Assembly (NCBI GenBank): GCA_031406155.1
Contig: JANOGW010000066.1
Span: 6,564 to 70,563 of the forward strand
Length of the DNA: 64,000 nt
Reading direction: 5' to 3'
Source of the DNA: JACMNW01 sp031406155
GTDB taxonomy: Bacteria > Pseudomonadota > Alphaproteobacteria > Rhodobacterales > Rhodobacteraceae
This document shows, piece after piece, positions 63,656 through 64,000 of the stretch (position 1 is the first letter of the stretch; each line of letters begins with the position of its first letter). The position numbers and the translations under genes were made by a program. A model generated the notes under the pieces. The model did not search any database. It had not been told where the DNA came from and saw only the letters and a list, made by a program, of their open reading frames with translations.

Positions 63656-64000
63656 TCATGCTATGCGCGCCTGGATTGCTGAGGTGGTCTGGAACCCAAC
63701 GATGGCGGGGGCTTCCTGAATCAGGCTGTCGTCTTCGAGTGCGGCGACCATAAACAGCGCAAAATCCACCCGGCGCGTCAGGTTGCTGGCAAGGATCGGG
63801 TCACCGACATGCCGACTCCAAACCGGCAGGCCCTGACTTGGTCCTTCCTCAAGGTCGCTGCCGCGTACGACGGTCCAACTGGTCTGGCTGGCAAACACTC
63901 TGCGGCACGCCTCAACCTGATCGTCAAGATCTGCAAAGCGCAGCAGTCGGGCAAGCCTGCCGAAGATGCTGACAATTGCCTTGATGCGCCACGAATACAC
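63656..64000 (-). CDS. NAD(P)-binding oxidoreductase, C-terminal part (cut by window edge)
   Basis: The last 114 codons of a gene whose start lies beyond 64000. The sequence (DLDDQVEACRRVFASQTSWT, VVRGSDLEEG, then RVDFALFMVAALEDDSLIQE) fits the C-terminal half of NmrA/SDR-type NAD(P)H-binding proteins. The dinucleotide-binding glycine motif is not in the window, so the assignment is tentative. Confidence 0.55.
   Translation of the reverse strand: MYSWRIKAIVSIFGRLARLLRFADLDDQVEACRRVFASQTSWTVVRGSDLEEGPSQGLPVWSRHVGDPILASNLTRRVDFALFMVAALEDDSLIQEAPAIVGFQTTSAIQARIA

Overview
The window looks like a chromosomal segment from a GC-rich alphaproteobacterium, most likely Rhodobacterales (Rhodobacter/Paracoccus/Roseobacter relatives). 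That placement is inferred from gene content and codon style: persulfide dioxygenase with an ArsR-rhodanese regulator, FNR-type boxes, an arcABC set, cbpA/cbpM and an HWE-type kinase. No rRNA, complete tRNA or CRISPR array is visible. Genes are dense and many neighbours overlap by ATGA.

Layout. 0-3.3 kb: a sulfur (persulfide) operon of DsrE protein, MFS transporter and ETHE1-like dioxygenase, divergent from an ArsR-rhodanese fusion regulator, with a palindromic operator between them. 3.4-9.5 kb: a TetR-controlled cluster with an S41 protease gene broken by an in-frame amber codon, an alpha/beta hydrolase, and two tandem DUF418 genes. The first DUF418 copy has lost its middle to an inserted MFS gene. 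Matching palindromes (TGAGC-N4-GCTCA) lie before each transcription unit. 9.8-12.7 kb: a hydrolase with a probable frameshift, then a partial tRNA-Arg (att scar) beside a tyrosine integrase. 13-18 kb: thioredoxin, a receiver protein and a large CheB-CheR-PAS-HWE kinase.

18-50 kb: a low-oxygen/energy-stress block. It holds an M1 peptidase, a CPBP protease, MgtA-type and second P-type ATPases, a PstB-like ATPase, a shortened pyruvate kinase-like protein, a CYTH-CHAD polyphosphate protein, an M28 membrane peptidase, a HemG-like flavodoxin, permeases, a wrecked copper ATPase locus, cbpA/cbpM, a Crp/Fnr regulator, a zinc alcohol dehydrogenase and the arginine deiminase pathway with a transporter. 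Nine FNR-type boxes sit in the intergenic spaces of this block. The genes would together conserve ATP (arginine fermentation), handle Mg/phosphate/polyphosphate, make haem without oxygen, and hold protein quality.

50-62 kb: envelope genes, then a chain of nine overlapping or near-overlapping genes (53.07-60.18 kb) with a nitroreductase-like protein, DUF6064, an alpha/beta hydrolase, four CPBP-family membrane proteases, a small membrane protein and DUF6544. After it come a SnoaL-like gene with an in-frame ochre codon and a PAF-acetylhydrolase-like protein. 62-64 kb: a complete ISAs1-type insertion sequence with 8-bp target duplication, a frameshifted membrane gene and a partial NAD(P)-binding protein. 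Single-base lesions recur (3.4-4.7, 38.3, 60.3 and 63.4 kb), so either this lineage is losing genes or the assembly has residual errors.
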